From an uncultured Sutterella sp. (GTDB taxonomy: Bacteria > Pseudomonadota > Gammaproteobacteria > Burkholderiales > Burkholderiaceae_F), in NCBI GenBank assembly GCA_905212345.1, contig CAJMEC010000001.1:42592-106591 (forward strand): 64,000 bases of DNA, written 5' to 3'. A program made the translations under genes and the position numbers. The notes under the pieces are model-generated. The model was not told the origin of the DNA. It saw only the letters and a list, made by a program, of their open reading frames with translations, and made no database searches. Within the stretch, counting starts at the first letter, position 1, and each line of letters starts with the position of its first letter. Shown one piece after another: positions 28,162 through 38,425 of this stretch.

Positions 28162-29283
28162 ATGTATTCAAAGTTTGCGCCCAAGTACGCTGCGGTAGCT
28201 TTATCAGTCGTGGCAGCTTTGTCGTTGGCAGGCTGTAAGGGTGAGGCTCCGAGTGCCCCGAAGGGGCCCCAAGAAGTGGGAGTGGTGACGGTAGAGCTGT
28301 CTACTCCCGTGATGACAACGGAGCTTGCCGGACGCACGAGCGCTTACCAAGTGGCCGAAGTTCGTCCTCAGATTAGTGGGATTATTCAAAAGAGAACTTT
28401 CACCGAAGGTCAGATGGTTAAGGCTGGTGACCAGCTCTATCAAATTGATCCGGCTTTATATGAAGCTGCCTATGAAGAAGCCGTGGCCAATTATGAATTA
28501 GCCCGAGCCAACGCCAGGCGCTCTGCCCAGTTGGTGAAGGTCAATGCCGTGAGTAAGCAAGACAACGATGCCGCTCAAGCTCAAATGAAGACAGCGCGGG
28601 CAGCCATGAAGACGGCTAAAACCAATTTGGATTACACCAAGGTAGAAAGCCCGATTTCAGGACGAGTGGGCCGTTCTGAGGTTACGCCGGGTGCGCTGGC
28701 CAACGCTTATCAGACATTTATGACGACGGTGCAACAGCTCGATCCCATTTATGTGGATGTTCGTCAAACAAGTTCTGACATGTTGCGCTTAAAGCACGAA
28801 ATTGCTTCGGGCAAGATTAAGGCTAAAGACGGTGCTGTCGAAGTCACTGTTTTAATGGAAGATGGCTCCGTTTATCCGCAAAAAGGCAAATTAACCTTCA
28901 CGGGTGAAGAAGTGGACGAAGGCACGGGGATGATTAATTTGCGTGCGGTTGTGCCCAATCCTAACGGTGATCTTTTACCTGGTATGTTCGTGCGCGCCCG
29001 TCTTGAAGAAGGCGCTCGTCCGGATTCTGTCCTTATTTCTCAACGCTGCGTGATGCGCGACCCGAAAGGTCAAGCCTATGTTTATGTAGTAAAGCCAGAC
29101 AATACGATTGAACAACGCAATGTGGTTGCCAACCGTGTAGTCGGCACGAATTGGTTAATTGAATCAGGTCTGCAGGCAGGTGAAAAAGTTGTGATTGAAG
29201 GCATCGGCAAGGTGCGTATTGGTGCACAAGTCAAAATTGCGCAACCGGCAGCCGCCGCGACTGAGACCCCAGCAAAGCAATAA
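28162..29283 (+). CDS. RND efflux periplasmic adaptor (membrane fusion) lipoprotein
   Basis: The 373-residue protein links the inner-membrane pump to the outer-membrane channel. It has a lipoprotein signal with lipobox LAGC (Cys25), the biotinyl-lipoyl-like domain (VRPQISGIIQKRTFTEGQMVKAGDQLYQIDP spread over about residues 70-100) and an alpha-hairpin with EAVANYELARANARRSAQL. A beta-barrel region follows (YTKVESPISGRVGRS). It closely resembles the AcrA/MexA group. Gene order adaptor-pump-channel-regulator, with short gaps, shows a single operon. Confidence 0.95.
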   Translation: MYSKFAPKYAAVALSVVAALSLAGCKGEAPSAPKGPQEVGVVTVELSTPVMTTELAGRTSAYQVAEVRPQISGIIQKRTFTEGQMVKAGDQLYQIDPALYEAAYEEAVANYELARANARRSAQLVKVNAVSKQDNDAAQAQMKTARAAMKTAKTNLDYTKVESPISGRVGRSEVTPGALANAYQTFMTTVQQLDPIYVDVRQTSSDMLRLKHEIASGKIKAKDGAVEVTVLMEDGSVYPQKGKLTFTGEEVDEGTGMINLRAVVPNPNGDLLPGMFVRARLEEGARPDSVLISQRCVMRDPKGQAYVYVVKPDNTIEQRNVVANRVVGTNWLIESGLQAGEKVVIEGIGKVRIGAQVKIAQPAAAATETPAKQ

Positions 29284-29311
29284 GAAATAAGACAAGGCAA
29301 AGGATTAATTT

Positions 29312-32300
29312 ATGTCTCGATTTTTTCTAGGACGACCGATTTTCGCCTGGGTGATCGCTATTGTGATCATGTTGGCCGGTATCCTGTCGATTACAAGATT
29401 GCCGGTCTCTCAGTACCCGCAGATCGCGCCTCCTCAGGTAACCATCACGGCAACCTACCCGGGCGCTTCGGCTGAAACCATTGAAAATACGATTACCCAA
29501 CAGGTCGAACAAGCGATGACCGGTTTGGACGGCTATCTATATATGGCCTCTAACTCCGATTCGTCCGGTCGCGTTTCCATTGATATCACCTTTGAAGCAG
29601 GAACCGACCCTGACATTGCCCAGGTTCAAGTTCAAAACCGCTTAAAGACCGTGGAAAACAGTCTGCCGCAAGTGGTGCAACAGTTGGGTGTGAACGTGGA
29701 TAAATCGGCCGCCAACTTCTTGATGGTGGTGGGCTTTGTCGATAAAAACGGCAAAATGAGCAGCGCCGATCTTTCTGACTATTTGGTCAACAATGTTCAG
29801 GAGCCGCTTTCACGTATTACCGGTGTGGGCGAAGTGGAAGTGTTCGGTAGCTCTTACTCCATGCGTATTTGGCTCGATCCTGAGAAGCTTCACAAGTACT
29901 CCTTGTCGACCGACGAGATCGTTGCGGCCGTTGAAGAGCAAAACGTACAAGTTTCATCCGGCGCCATCGGTAACTTGCCTTCTGCGACACGTTACGAATT
30001 AAATGCCACGATTAACTCCATGTCGCTTTTGGAGACGGTTGAAGACTTCGAAAACATTATGGTGAAGACGTCTATGGACGGTTCACGTGTTTTGATGAAG
30101 GATGTAGCCCGAATCGAGATGGGGCAGGAAAGCTACAACGTTATCGCTCTTTATAACGGAAAAGAATCTACCGGTATGGCCATTAGTTTGGCTTCAGGCG
30201 CCAACGCTATGGCTACGAGCGATCGTGTGAAAGCCCGCTTAAATGAAATGCAGGTGAACTTCCCGGATGGTATGGAATGGGTGGTGCCGTTTGATACGAC
30301 GCCTTTCGTTCGCATTTCTATTCAGGAAGTGGTTCGCACGCTTTTTGAAGCTATCGTGCTTGTGGTCTGCGTGATGTTCCTATTCCTGCAGAATTGGCGT
30401 GCAACCTTGATTCCGACTATTGCCGTGCCGGTCGTGCTTTTGGGTACGTTTGGGGTATTGCAGGCAATGGGGTACTCCATCAACGTGCTAACGATGTTTG
30501 CTATGGTGCTAGCCATCGGGCTACTGGTGGACGACGCCATTGTGGTGGTGGAAAACGTTGAACGTGTGATGCGAACTGAAGGCTTATCACCACGAGAGGC
30601 GACGGAAAAATCCATGGGTCAGATTCAGGGCGCCTTGGTGGGTATCGCCATGGTGCTTGCGGCAGTGTTTGTGCCGATGGCTTTCTTCGGCGGTTCAACC
30701 GGCATCATTTATCGTCAGTTCTCCGTGACGATCGTCTCGGCCATGGTGCTTTCTGTATTAGTGGCTTTGATCCTGACGCCGGTGCTTTGCGCCTCGCTTT
30801 TAAAGCCGATCGAGAAAGATCATCACGAAAACAAACAGGGCTTTTTCGGCCGCTTTAACCGTGGTTTTGAAAAGTTCTCCCTGATGATTCGCACTCAGGT
30901 CGGTCAAGCTATCCCACATACTGTCCGCACGCTTTTGGTTTACGCCATTATTTTGGGCGGCGTGGTGTTTGGCTTCATGAAGTTGCCTTCGAGCTTTATG
31001 CCAGGTGAAGACCAGGGTATTTTGCTTGCGCAGGTGATTACGCCGGCGGGTACTTCTCAACAAAGAACGCAGGAAGTGCTGGGTCGTATGAGTCAGTACT
31101 TCCAGGAAAAAGAAGCGGAAAACATTGAGTCGGTATTTACGGTTTCTGGCTTTTCTTTCGGTGGCACGGGACAAAATACCGGTTTGATGTTCGTGCGCTT
31201 GAAGGATTGGGGCGATCGTGAAGGCGATGGGCAGGATGTTAACTCCATCACGGCACGTGCCATGGCTGAGTTCTCTCAATATAAGGATGCCAATGCCTAC
31301 GCGTTCCCGCCGCCAGCTGTGCCTGAATTGGGTATTGCCGATGGCTTTGACATTTATCTGCAAGCAAGCGCCGGTCAAACCCACGATGAATTGATGGCGG
31401 TACGCAACCAGTTTATTGGTATGGGTAACGCTCACCCGTATCTGACGGCTGTTCGTCCGAACGGTATGGAAGATACGCCTCAGTTGCACTTGGATATTGA
31501 TGTGGAAAAAGCCCGCGCATTGGGTGTGTCCATTAATTCCATTAATTCAACACTGGCAACGGCTTGGGGTGGTACGTATGTCAACGACTTCCTTGATCGC
31601 GGTCGTGTGAAGAAGGTTTATGTCCAAGGCGATAGCCAATTTAGACAAAAACCGGAAGATTTGGGTAAGTGGTACGTGAAAAACAGTGCCGGTGAAATGG
31701 TGCCTTTCTCTGCTTTCTCAACAACATCGTGGAAATACGGTTCGCCTCGTCTGGAACGTTTCAACGGTTTGTCTGCTGTGAACATCCAAGGTAATCCGCG
31801 CACGGGCTTTAGCTCAGGTGACGCCTTAGCGGCTGTGGCAGAAATCGCTGAAAAACTTCCTGCCGGCTACAGCGTTGCTTACACAGGTGTTTCCTATCAG
31901 GAACGTGAAGCAGGCGGTCAAGCAGCGCCCTTGTATGCGTTGTCCATTTTAGTGGTGTTCTTGTGTTTGGCAGCTTTGTATGAAAGCTGGTCCATTCCGA
32001 TTGCGGTGATTTTGGTCATTCCAATGGGTGTGATCGGTGCATTGGCGCTGACGGGCTTAAGAGGTTTGAATAACGATATTTACTTCCAGGTCGGTCTGAT
32101 TACAACTATCGGTTTGGTCAGTAAGAACGCCATTTTGATTGTGGAATTTGCTAAAGACTTGCATGACAGTGGTGAAGATATTGTGCACGCGGCTATTGAC
32201 GCGGTCCGTTTGCGTCTTCGTCCGATTGTGATGACGTCTTTGGCGTTCGGTCTTGGGGTGTTGCCCTTGGCTATGTCTCACGGGGCCGGTTCCGGCGCTC

Positions 32301-32596
32301 AGAACGCTATCGGTTGGGGTGTGCTCGGTGGCATGATTACCGGTACGCTTTTGTGTGTGCTCTTTGTGCCGCTTTTCTACGTTATGATTATGCGTGTCTC
32401 AGGCAGTGCCAATGAACGTAACGTTGATTTGAAGGCCGCGGCGGTTGAAACGGCTTTCGAAGCTCAAGCCCTAAAGAGCGGAGAGTTAACGTTCTATGAT
32501 CGAGATGAAGAGTCTGAGAAAAAAGAAAACGGTGTTCCTGCAGAATATGATGCTCAAGTGCAGGAAAAGCAGCAAGCCGATAAGAAGGGGGAATAA
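29312..32596 (+). CDS. RND multidrug efflux pump (HAE1 family, AcrB-like)
   Basis: The 1094-residue proton-driven pump has the typical start [15 protein letters not shown], twelve predicted membrane helices and two large periplasmic loops. The proton-relay aspartates fall at Asp407 and Asp408 ([15 protein letters not shown]), the same numbers as in E. coli AcrB, and the partner lysine is in [14 protein letters not shown]. It is about 45-50 residues longer than AcrB because of a charged cytoplasmic C-terminal tail rich in Glu, Lys and Gln. The substrate range cannot be told from sequence. Confidence 0.97.
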   Translation: MSRFFLGRPIFAWVIAIVIMLAGILSITRLPVSQYPQIAPPQVTITATYPGASAETIENTITQQVEQAMTGLDGYLYMASNSDSSGRVSIDITFEAGTDPDIAQVQVQNRLKTVENSLPQVVQQLGVNVDKSAANFLMVVGFVDKNGKMSSADLSDYLVNNVQEPLSRITGVGEVEVFGSSYSMRIWLDPEKLHKYSLSTDEIVAAVEEQNVQVSSGAIGNLPSATRYELNATINSMSLLETVEDFENIMVKTSMDGSRVLMKDVARIEMGQESYNVIALYNGKESTGMAISLASGANAMATSDRVKARLNEMQVNFPDGMEWVVPFDTTPFVRISIQEVVRTLFEAIVLVVCVMFLFLQNWRATLIPTIAVPVVLLGTFGVLQAMGYSINVLTMFAMVLAIGLLVDDAIVVVENVERVMRTEGLSPREATEKSMGQIQGALVGIAMVLAAVFVPMAFFGGSTGIIYRQFSVTIVSAMVLSVLVALILTPVLCASLLKPIEKDHHENKQGFFGRFNRGFEKFSLMIRTQVGQAIPHTVRTLLVYAIILGGVVFGFMKLPSSFMPGEDQGILLAQVITPAGTSQQRTQEVLGRMSQYFQEKEAENIESVFTVSGFSFGGTGQNTGLMFVRLKDWGDREGDGQDVNSITARAMAEFSQYKDANAYAFPPPAVPELGIADGFDIYLQASAGQTHDELMAVRNQFIGMGNAHPYLTAVRPNGMEDTPQLHLDIDVEKARALGVSINSINSTLATAWGGTYVNDFLDRGRVKKVYVQGDSQFRQKPEDLGKWYVKNSAGEMVPFSAFSTTSWKYGSPRLERFNGLSAVNIQGNPRTGFSSGDALAAVAEIAEKLPAGYSVAYTGVSYQEREAGGQAAPLYALSILVVFLCLAALYESWSIPIAVILVIPMGVIGALALTGLRGLNNDIYFQVGLITTIGLVSKNAILIVEFAKDLHDSGEDIVHAAIDAVRLRLRPIVMTSLAFGLGVLPLAMSHGAGSGAQNAIGWGVLGGMITGTLLCVLFVPLFYVMIMRVSGSANERNVDLKAAAVETAFEAQALKSGELTFYDRDEESEKKENGVPAEYDAQVQEKQQADKKGE

Positions 32597-32598
32597 GC

Positions 32599-34062
32599 AT
32601 GCGAAAGACATTTAAGTTTTTGCCGTTGGTGGCAGCTTTGGCATTGACCGGTTGCATGTCGATGGCTCCCAGCTATGAAAGACCGCTGGCACCGATTCTG
32701 AACGCTTGGCCTACCGGCGAAGCCTATGCCGATGCCAAGATCAATCAGCAGGCTTTGCCCGATTGGCACGAGTTCTTCACCGATGAGCGCTTGCGCAAGG
32801 TTATTGAACTGACGCTTGAGAACAATCGTGACTATCGTGTCGCCATGCTCAATGTTCAAAAAATGCGTTATGCATACAACATCCAGCGTTCAGAATTTTT
32901 ACCGAGCATCTCAGGTGTTGGTTCCGGAGAACATTCCGGTACGCCGAGAACGTTAAGTGCGACCGGTCAAGATACGGTAAGCCATGTTTACTCAGCCAAT
33001 TTGGCCATGGCTTCTTATGAATTGGATCTTTTTGGCCGTATCCGCAGCTTAAGTGACGAGGCTTTGAATCAATATTTCGCAACCGAAGAGGCCAGAAAGA
33101 GCGCCCGTGTGACGCTCATCGCCGAAACGGCTAATCTTTGGTTGCAGCTGGGCGCAGACCGTTCGCTTTTGGCTTTCGCAAAAGAAACGTTGGACAGCCA
33201 AGAGAAGTCCTACAAGCTTTCTGAAGCAAGCTATAAAGCCGGCGCCATCAATTTGCTTGAACTCAATCAGGCCAAGCAAATGTACGCAAGCGCCCAAGCC
33301 TCTTATGCCTCTTCACAGCGTGCAGTGGCTCAAGACATGAATGCATTGGCGCTTTTGGTCGGCACGGATGTACCCGAAGACTTATTGCCCAATAAGGTGG
33401 AGGTGGTGACACTTGCCGGGGTTTTGCCTCAAGGGGTTCCTTCCGAAGTGCTGTTAAACCGTCCTGACATTGCTCAGGCTGAGTACACGTTGCTCGCCGC
33501 CAATGCTGACATTGGCGCGGCTCGTGCAAACTTCTTCCCGAGAATCACGCTAGTGGCTTCGGGCGGTACCGGTTCAACGGAATTAGATGATCTCTTCTCG
33601 GGTGGTACACGTCTTTGGAGCTTCAGTCCCTCGATTTCGCTTCCGATCTTCACGGGCGGAGCTAACTGGGCAACGCTTCGTGTGTCTGAAACGGAACGAG
33701 ATATCGCAGTCGCTGATTACGAAAAAGCCATTCAAACGGCTTTCCGTGAAGTAGCTGATGCGTTAGCGACGGAAGGCACTATCGAGCGTGAACTCAAAGC
33801 CACGCAAGACTATGCCGATGCCACCAAGAAGGCCTATGAACTTGCCCAAGCCCGTTATCGTCATGGCTCAGAAAGCTTCCTGACGGTTTTAGACTCGCAA
33901 CGGCAATACGTGAGCGCACAAACGCAATTGGCCGTTGCCCAACAGGCCCGAGCCATGAGTTTGGTAACGCTTTACAAAGCCTTGGGCGGCGGTGCGGTTG
34001 ATATCGAAAAATCGGTCGATCAAAAGAGTGAATCTTTGGTTCAAGCCAAAAGTGAGGCTTAA
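32599..34062 (+). CDS. RND efflux outer-membrane channel lipoprotein (NodT/OprM family)
   Basis: The 487-residue protein completes the tripartite pump. It carries a lipobox LTGC (Cys19), then SYERP, the usual start of mature OprM-type channels. It also has two repeats of the TolC-like fold with long helices (YELDLFGRIRSLSDEA, NRPDIAQAEYTLLAANADIGAARANFFPRI, YRHGSESFLTVLDSQRQ). It starts 2 nt after the pump gene. Confidence 0.95.
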   Translation: MRKTFKFLPLVAALALTGCMSMAPSYERPLAPILNAWPTGEAYADAKINQQALPDWHEFFTDERLRKVIELTLENNRDYRVAMLNVQKMRYAYNIQRSEFLPSISGVGSGEHSGTPRTLSATGQDTVSHVYSANLAMASYELDLFGRIRSLSDEALNQYFATEEARKSARVTLIAETANLWLQLGADRSLLAFAKETLDSQEKSYKLSEASYKAGAINLLELNQAKQMYASAQASYASSQRAVAQDMNALALLVGTDVPEDLLPNKVEVVTLAGVLPQGVPSEVLLNRPDIAQAEYTLLAANADIGAARANFFPRITLVASGGTGSTELDDLFSGGTRLWSFSPSISLPIFTGGANWATLRVSETERDIAVADYEKAIQTAFREVADALATEGTIERELKATQDYADATKKAYELAQARYRHGSESFLTVLDSQRQYVSAQTQLAVAQQARAMSLVTLYKALGGGAVDIEKSVDQKSESLVQAKSEA

Positions 34063-34065
34063 ACC

Positions 34066-34671
34066 ATGTCGAAGAATTTAGCTCAGCAGCGCCGTGAGGA
34101 AATTATCCGGGCGGCGCACAAGTGCTTTATCACCCGAGGCTTTCACGCAACGGGGATGGCCGATATTGCCCGAGAGTTCGGGATGAGCGCTGGCCATATC
34201 TATAACTATTTCCCGAGCAAGACTGCCATTATTGAAGAGGTGATTTCCCGGGGGATGGAAGATTTTTATAAAAATTCCTGCGCGCTTCAGGAAAGCCAAG
34301 ACAGTTATGAAAAGACACTCGAGCAAGTCAGACGTATCTTGTCAGGGATCTTGAAAAAGGAAAGAGTGACGCTTTCTTTAGAGCTGTTGGCTGAGGCAAG
34401 TCACAATCCCGAACTCGAAAAAGTTTTACAAAAGGCCGATGTTAAGGCTCGCACACACCTTAGGGAGCTTTCCCATCCGAACGGTAACAGTCCTAAAGAT
34501 TGGGCCTTGGTGGATGTGGGGATGGCAACTTTTGAGGGAATCGGTTTGAGGTATCTGAGAAATCCGGATATGGATTTTGATGCGATCTGTGAGGTTCTTG
34601 CCGAGCGTATTTATATGCCGAGGGAGAAACTCAAACAAAGACTCAAGGAGCTTGAAGCCAGGCAAGCTTAA
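34066..34671 (+). CDS. TetR/AcrR family transcriptional regulator
   Basis: The 201-residue protein has an N-terminal TetR DNA-binding domain (IIRAAHKCFITRGFHATGMADIA, then GMSAGHIYNYFPSKTAIIEEVI) and an all-helical ligand-binding C-terminal domain. It starts 3 nt after the channel gene. It is therefore made with the pump, not divergently as AcrR usually is. It probably represses its own operon through the palindrome at 28082, which would give negative feedback. Confidence 0.93.
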   Translation: MSKNLAQQRREEIIRAAHKCFITRGFHATGMADIAREFGMSAGHIYNYFPSKTAIIEEVISRGMEDFYKNSCALQESQDSYEKTLEQVRRILSGILKKERVTLSLELLAEASHNPELEKVLQKADVKARTHLRELSHPNGNSPKDWALVDVGMATFEGIGLRYLRNPDMDFDAICEVLAERIYMPREKLKQRLKELEARQA

Positions 34672-34687
34672 ATGCTTCCTTTCAAAA

Positions 34688-34730
34688 AGAACAGCCGGTC
34701 TTCATTATCAGAAGCCGGCTGTTTGATTTC
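34688..34730. terminator. Bidirectional terminator between tetR and the HtrA gene
   Basis: A 9-bp perfect stem AACAGCCGG / CCGGCTGTT, extended by weaker pairs, has T-rich tails on both strands (GTTTGATTT on +, TTCTTTTTG on -). Confidence 0.8.
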
Positions 34731-34742
34731 AAAAACGGGAAA

Positions 34743-36176
34743 CTACTTTAAATCAACGGCGATAAAGATGCGGGATTGTTGACGTTGTACCAACAAGGCT
34801 ACTTTTTCAGCGCCCGATACAGCGCGACGCAAATCGCCTACCGTTTTGACTGTCTTGCCATTGGCGCTCAGAATGATGTCACGAGGCATAAGTCCGGCTC
34901 GGGCAGCCGCAGCGCGAACTTCCGTGACTAATAATCCACTGGTAAGATCCAATTCCTTTAATTCTTCGTCATTTAATGCGCGAACCGACACACCGAGCTT
35001 ACCTTGAGCTTGTTTAGCTTCCGTCGGAGCGGTGCTGTCTTCAGGATTTTCAGCCACGGTTACCGAGATGTCCTTTTCTTTGCCGTCACGCAAAACGGTG
35101 AGTTTGACCTTTGTGCCGGGTTTCATGGCAGAAATCTTGACGGGCAAGTCGTTGGCGCTGTTGATGGCCTGACCGTTTAAAGCCACGACAATGTCGCCTA
35201 CCTTAAGACCCGCTTTTTCACCGGGTTGTCCCTTTTCAAGTTGGGTAATCACAGCGCCTCGAGGCGTCTTCATACCGAAGGCTTCAGCTAAATCTTGGGT
35301 AACCGCTTGGATGCCGACACCGATCCGGCCTCGGATAACCCGGCCGTTTTCGATCAATTGATCCTTAATTTGGATAGCTAAGTCAATCGGGATGGAGAAG
35401 GACAGCCCCATGAAACCGCCCGAAGTGGAGAAAATTTGAGAGTTAATGCCCACCACTTCGCCCTTCATGTTAAAGAGAGGGCCTCCGGAATTGCCGGGGT
35501 TGACGGCAACGTCGGTTTGAATGAAGGGGACATATTCTTCGGAGGGTAAGGCGCGGCTTTTAGCCGAAACAATACCGGCTGTGACTGTGTTGTCAAGGCC
35601 GAAAGGAGAACCGATGGCGGCCACCCATTCGCCCACTTTCAACTGTTCGGAAGAGCCGATTTTAAGTACAGGCAAATCCTTGGCTTCAATCTTCACCACG
35701 GCGATATCGGTCTTTTTATCCAAGCCTAAAACTTTGCCGGAGAATTCGCGGTTGTCAGTCAAACGAATGCGAATCTCGTCTGCCCCTTCGACCACGTGAG
35801 CATTCGTAAGAATGACACCATCGGAAGAAATAATGAAGCCTGAGCCTGTTCCGCGTTGTTCAGGCACGCGTTGCTCCTGAGGACCGAAGGGAATGATGGG
35901 GAAGCCGAAGCGGCGGAAAAGCTCTGCCGTGCGATCATCCATGCCGGGGAAGGGAGACTGCACGGTTTGTGTACGGGCATTTCGAATCGTTGAGATATTG
36001 ACGACACCTTTGCCATTTTCTTCAACAAGCTTGGTGAAGTCAGGCAACATGGCTTGTGCGCCTGAGTCATTTGAAGAGAAAAACGGCACTTCAGCTTGAG
36101 CCGCGGGCATAAAGGAGAAAGCCGCGGCTAAAGCGACCGTCAGGGCGGCCGATTTCAAAACACTCTTTTTAACCAT
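34743..36176 (-). CDS. Do/DegP-DegQ (HtrA) family periplasmic serine endoprotease
   Basis: The 477-residue protein has a signal peptide ending AAQA. A trypsin-like domain carries the triad His127 (TNAHVV), Asp157 (KKTDIAVV) and Ser230 (GNSGGPLF). Two PDZ domains follow, at about 280-370 and 385-477. It degrades or refolds damaged envelope proteins. Two PDZ domains make it DegP/DegQ/MucD-like, not DegS. It follows the two-component genes after a 137-nt gap, so it could be a separate unit or a target of that system. It converges with the tetR gene. Confidence 0.95.
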   Translation of the reverse strand: MVKKSVLKSAALTVALAAAFSFMPAAQAEVPFFSSNDSGAQAMLPDFTKLVEENGKGVVNISTIRNARTQTVQSPFPGMDDRTAELFRRFGFPIIPFGPQEQRVPEQRGTGSGFIISSDGVILTNAHVVEGADEIRIRLTDNREFSGKVLGLDKKTDIAVVKIEAKDLPVLKIGSSEQLKVGEWVAAIGSPFGLDNTVTAGIVSAKSRALPSEEYVPFIQTDVAVNPGNSGGPLFNMKGEVVGINSQIFSTSGGFMGLSFSIPIDLAIQIKDQLIENGRVIRGRIGVGIQAVTQDLAEAFGMKTPRGAVITQLEKGQPGEKAGLKVGDIVVALNGQAINSANDLPVKISAMKPGTKVKLTVLRDGKEKDISVTVAENPEDSTAPTEAKQAQGKLGVSVRALNDEELKELDLTSGLLVTEVRAAAARAGLMPRDIILSANGKTVKTVGDLRRAVSGAEKVALLVQRQQSRIFIAVDLK

Positions 36177-36313
36177 ATCAAAGTACTCCGAAATAAATTC
36201 TTTTTGTCAGTGCAATACGTAATTTGCCAAACACTGAAACGATAATAAAAAATGCGTTGATTTTGTTTGTCGGGTTGTTTCGATCAAGCTTTATTTGTAA
36301 CAAAGACTAGAAA

Positions 36314-37627
36314 TTATTGAGTTAACAAGGGCAAGCGGATACGCATTGTGGTTCCTTTCCCATCCAATCCGTCATCGATTGCGATCGATCCATGATGAAT
36401 TTCCACAATACGTTTGACGATGGCTAATCCCAATCCGTGTCCCTGAGCCTTGGTTCCCAGTGCGCGGTAGAAGCGATCAAAAACGCGCTCACGCTCTTCA
36501 GGAGCGATACCGGGACCATTGTCACTTACTTCAATGACGACCTCGTTTTGTTCGCGCTTGGCAGAAAGTCGAATGCGTCCGTCGGGTTGTGTGTAGCGAA
36601 TCGCGTTATCGGTAAGGTTGGTAATCAGAAGTTTGAGCGCATCTTCCATGCCGGCAACGACAACCGCTTCAGTGGCGGTTTCAAGCGTGATATTTTTTTG
36701 TTGAGCCAATACGGTCAGTTCATCGGCAACGGCACTGATCACTTCGTCAAGTTTGACGGAAACAAAGGGCTTTTTGTGGGCATCGGGGTCAAGTCTTGCA
36801 ATAACCAAGAGTTGTTGCACAAGACCGGTTGCCCGGTCAATACCCGCATGAAGTCGTCCAAAGGCCTTTTGACGACTTTCTTCCGTTTTAGCGCGTTCGG
36901 CCAATTGAACTTGAAGTTTGAGAGCGGTAAGCGGGGTTCTGAGTTCGTGCGCGGCGTCAGAAGCAAATCGCTTTTGCGCTTCAAGGCTTTGCTCCAATTT
37001 GGCCAATAAATCATTCAAGGCCAAAACCAATTGCTTAACCTCAACCGGAAGTCCCTTAACCGGCAACGGTTCCAGTGATGTGGATGAGCGGGTGGAGACA
37101 ATTTTGGCGGTTCGGTTAAGGCTTGCTAAGCCTTGCCCAACCAATAGCCATACCGCGACGACTAAAAAGGGCAGCAGTAAAACTAAAGGCTGCAAAATGT
37201 GAAGCGCAGAGGTAAAAGCTAATTTCACACGGACTTCCACCGGTTGGGCCGTGATAATGGAAATATTATGGACAGTCTTTAAAGCAAAAATTCGCCAAGT
37301 TTGCCCTTCATGGCGGATGTTGGCGAAGCCTTCGATATCCGTTACCGGAAATGGAGAGGGAAGACCGCTAGATAAGTGTGTCTGACCGGAAACGGTGTCT
37401 AAAAGCTGAATAACAATGTGTTGTTCATCGGAACCGGACGGTTTGACATCCGGCAGTGTCCCGTCAGTGTGAACGCTTAAAGACAGGGCAATCTGCTGCA
37501 GTTCAGTATCCAGGAAACGGTCAACTTCGCCGCGGGCAGAGATAAAGGTCATGTACGTTGCCGCCACCCCCGCTAAGAGTAGCGCGATACAAAACGTCCA
37601 CAAGAGTCTGTCGCGAATGGAATACAT
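36314..37627 (-). CDS. Two-component sensor histidine kinase (QseC/PmrB-like)
   Basis: The 437-residue kinase has two membrane helices (about 8-28 and 145-165) around a periplasmic sensor of about 115 residues. A HAMP-like linker and the H-box with His227 (SDAAHELRTPLTAL) follow, then the ATP-binding N, D and G boxes (NAIRYTQPDGRI, DNGPGIAPEERERVFDRFYR, GHGLGLAIVKRI). It lies 6 nt after its response regulator in the same operon. The signal is unknown. Confidence 0.94.
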   Translation of the reverse strand: MYSIRDRLLWTFCIALLLAGVAATYMTFISARGEVDRFLDTELQQIALSLSVHTDGTLPDVKPSGSDEQHIVIQLLDTVSGQTHLSSGLPSPFPVTDIEGFANIRHEGQTWRIFALKTVHNISIITAQPVEVRVKLAFTSALHILQPLVLLLPFLVVAVWLLVGQGLASLNRTAKIVSTRSSTSLEPLPVKGLPVEVKQLVLALNDLLAKLEQSLEAQKRFASDAAHELRTPLTALKLQVQLAERAKTEESRQKAFGRLHAGIDRATGLVQQLLVIARLDPDAHKKPFVSVKLDEVISAVADELTVLAQQKNITLETATEAVVVAGMEDALKLLITNLTDNAIRYTQPDGRIRLSAKREQNEVVIEVSDNGPGIAPEERERVFDRFYRALGTKAQGHGLGLAIVKRIVEIHHGSIAIDDGLDGKGTTMRIRLPLLTQ

Positions 37628-37633
37628 GATGGC

Positions 37634-38290
37634 TTAGGTTTCCAGAATGTACCCCACACCGCGCACGGTTTTAATAGCGTCTTCGCTTAACTTTTTGCGA
37701 AGATGGTGGATGTGCACTTCAATGGCGTTGCTGCCGATGGAAGAGTCCCAGTTGTAGAGTTTTTCTTCCAATTGAGCGCGAGAGAGAACCAGCCCCGGGC
37801 GCTCTGCAAGCGCTAAAAGGAGAGCGAATTCTTTACTGGAGAGCAAAATAGATTCACCATTGAAAATGACTTCATGCGTGGCAGGTTTAATTTGCAGGCG
37901 TCCGCGTTCAATCATGGGCTCGGCGCGGCCCGCGGAACGACGCAGGAGGGCCCTCACGCGGGCAAACAATTCATCCAAATCAAAGGGTTTGATGAGATAG
38001 TCATCCGCGCCGGCATCCAATCCCTTGATGCGGTCTTCAACCGTATCGCGTGCGGTTGTTACAAGAACCGGGGTGAGATTGCGTTCGGCACGCATTTCTT
38101 CGAGCACCTTGATGCCGTCTTTACCTGGCAAGCCTAAGTCTAAGATGACAAGAGAGAATTCTGTTGTACGGAGCGCCAAAAGAGCAGAATGGCCGTCTTG
38201 CACCCAATCAACCGCGTAGCCCTCATCAGTGAGGCCATCGACAACACTTTCTCCAATCATCGGGTCGTCTTCTACCAATAACAGTCTCAC
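37634..38290 (-). CDS. OmpR-family response regulator (QseB/PmrA-like)
   Basis: The 218-residue regulator has a receiver domain with acidic residues Glu7-Asp8-Asp9 and the phosphorylation site Asp51 (LVILDLGLPG). A conserved Lys lies in LIKPFDLDELFARV. A C-terminal winged-helix DNA-binding domain ends IKTVRGVGYILE. It is first in the operon and is followed by its kinase. Targets may include the protease gene downstream and the divergent DUF4870 gene, but no direct repeats could be assigned with confidence. Confidence 0.95.
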   Translation of the reverse strand: MRLLLVEDDPMIGESVVDGLTDEGYAVDWVQDGHSALLALRTTEFSLVILDLGLPGKDGIKVLEEMRAERNLTPVLVTTARDTVEDRIKGLDAGADDYLIKPFDLDELFARVRALLRRSAGRAEPMIERGRLQIKPATHEVIFNGESILLSSKEFALLLALAERPGLVLSRAQLEEKLYNWDSSIGSNAIEVHIHHLRKKLSEDAIKTVRGVGYILET

Positions 38291-38425
38291 GGTTTTCTCC
38301 TTGCCAATTGAATGCTCGATAGCGTATCAGAATGTATGAAAATTTAAAAACTTCCGCAATCGTATGCCGAAGTGTGCTAATTTTTAATGCAAGAAAAATT
38401 ATAAATAGAAGAAGGAAAAACGAAG

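Noticed and set aside
30800..31489. 229-codon open frame antisense to the RND pump gene
   Set aside because: It overlaps an intact, well-conserved gene and has no ribosome-binding site or recognisable domain.
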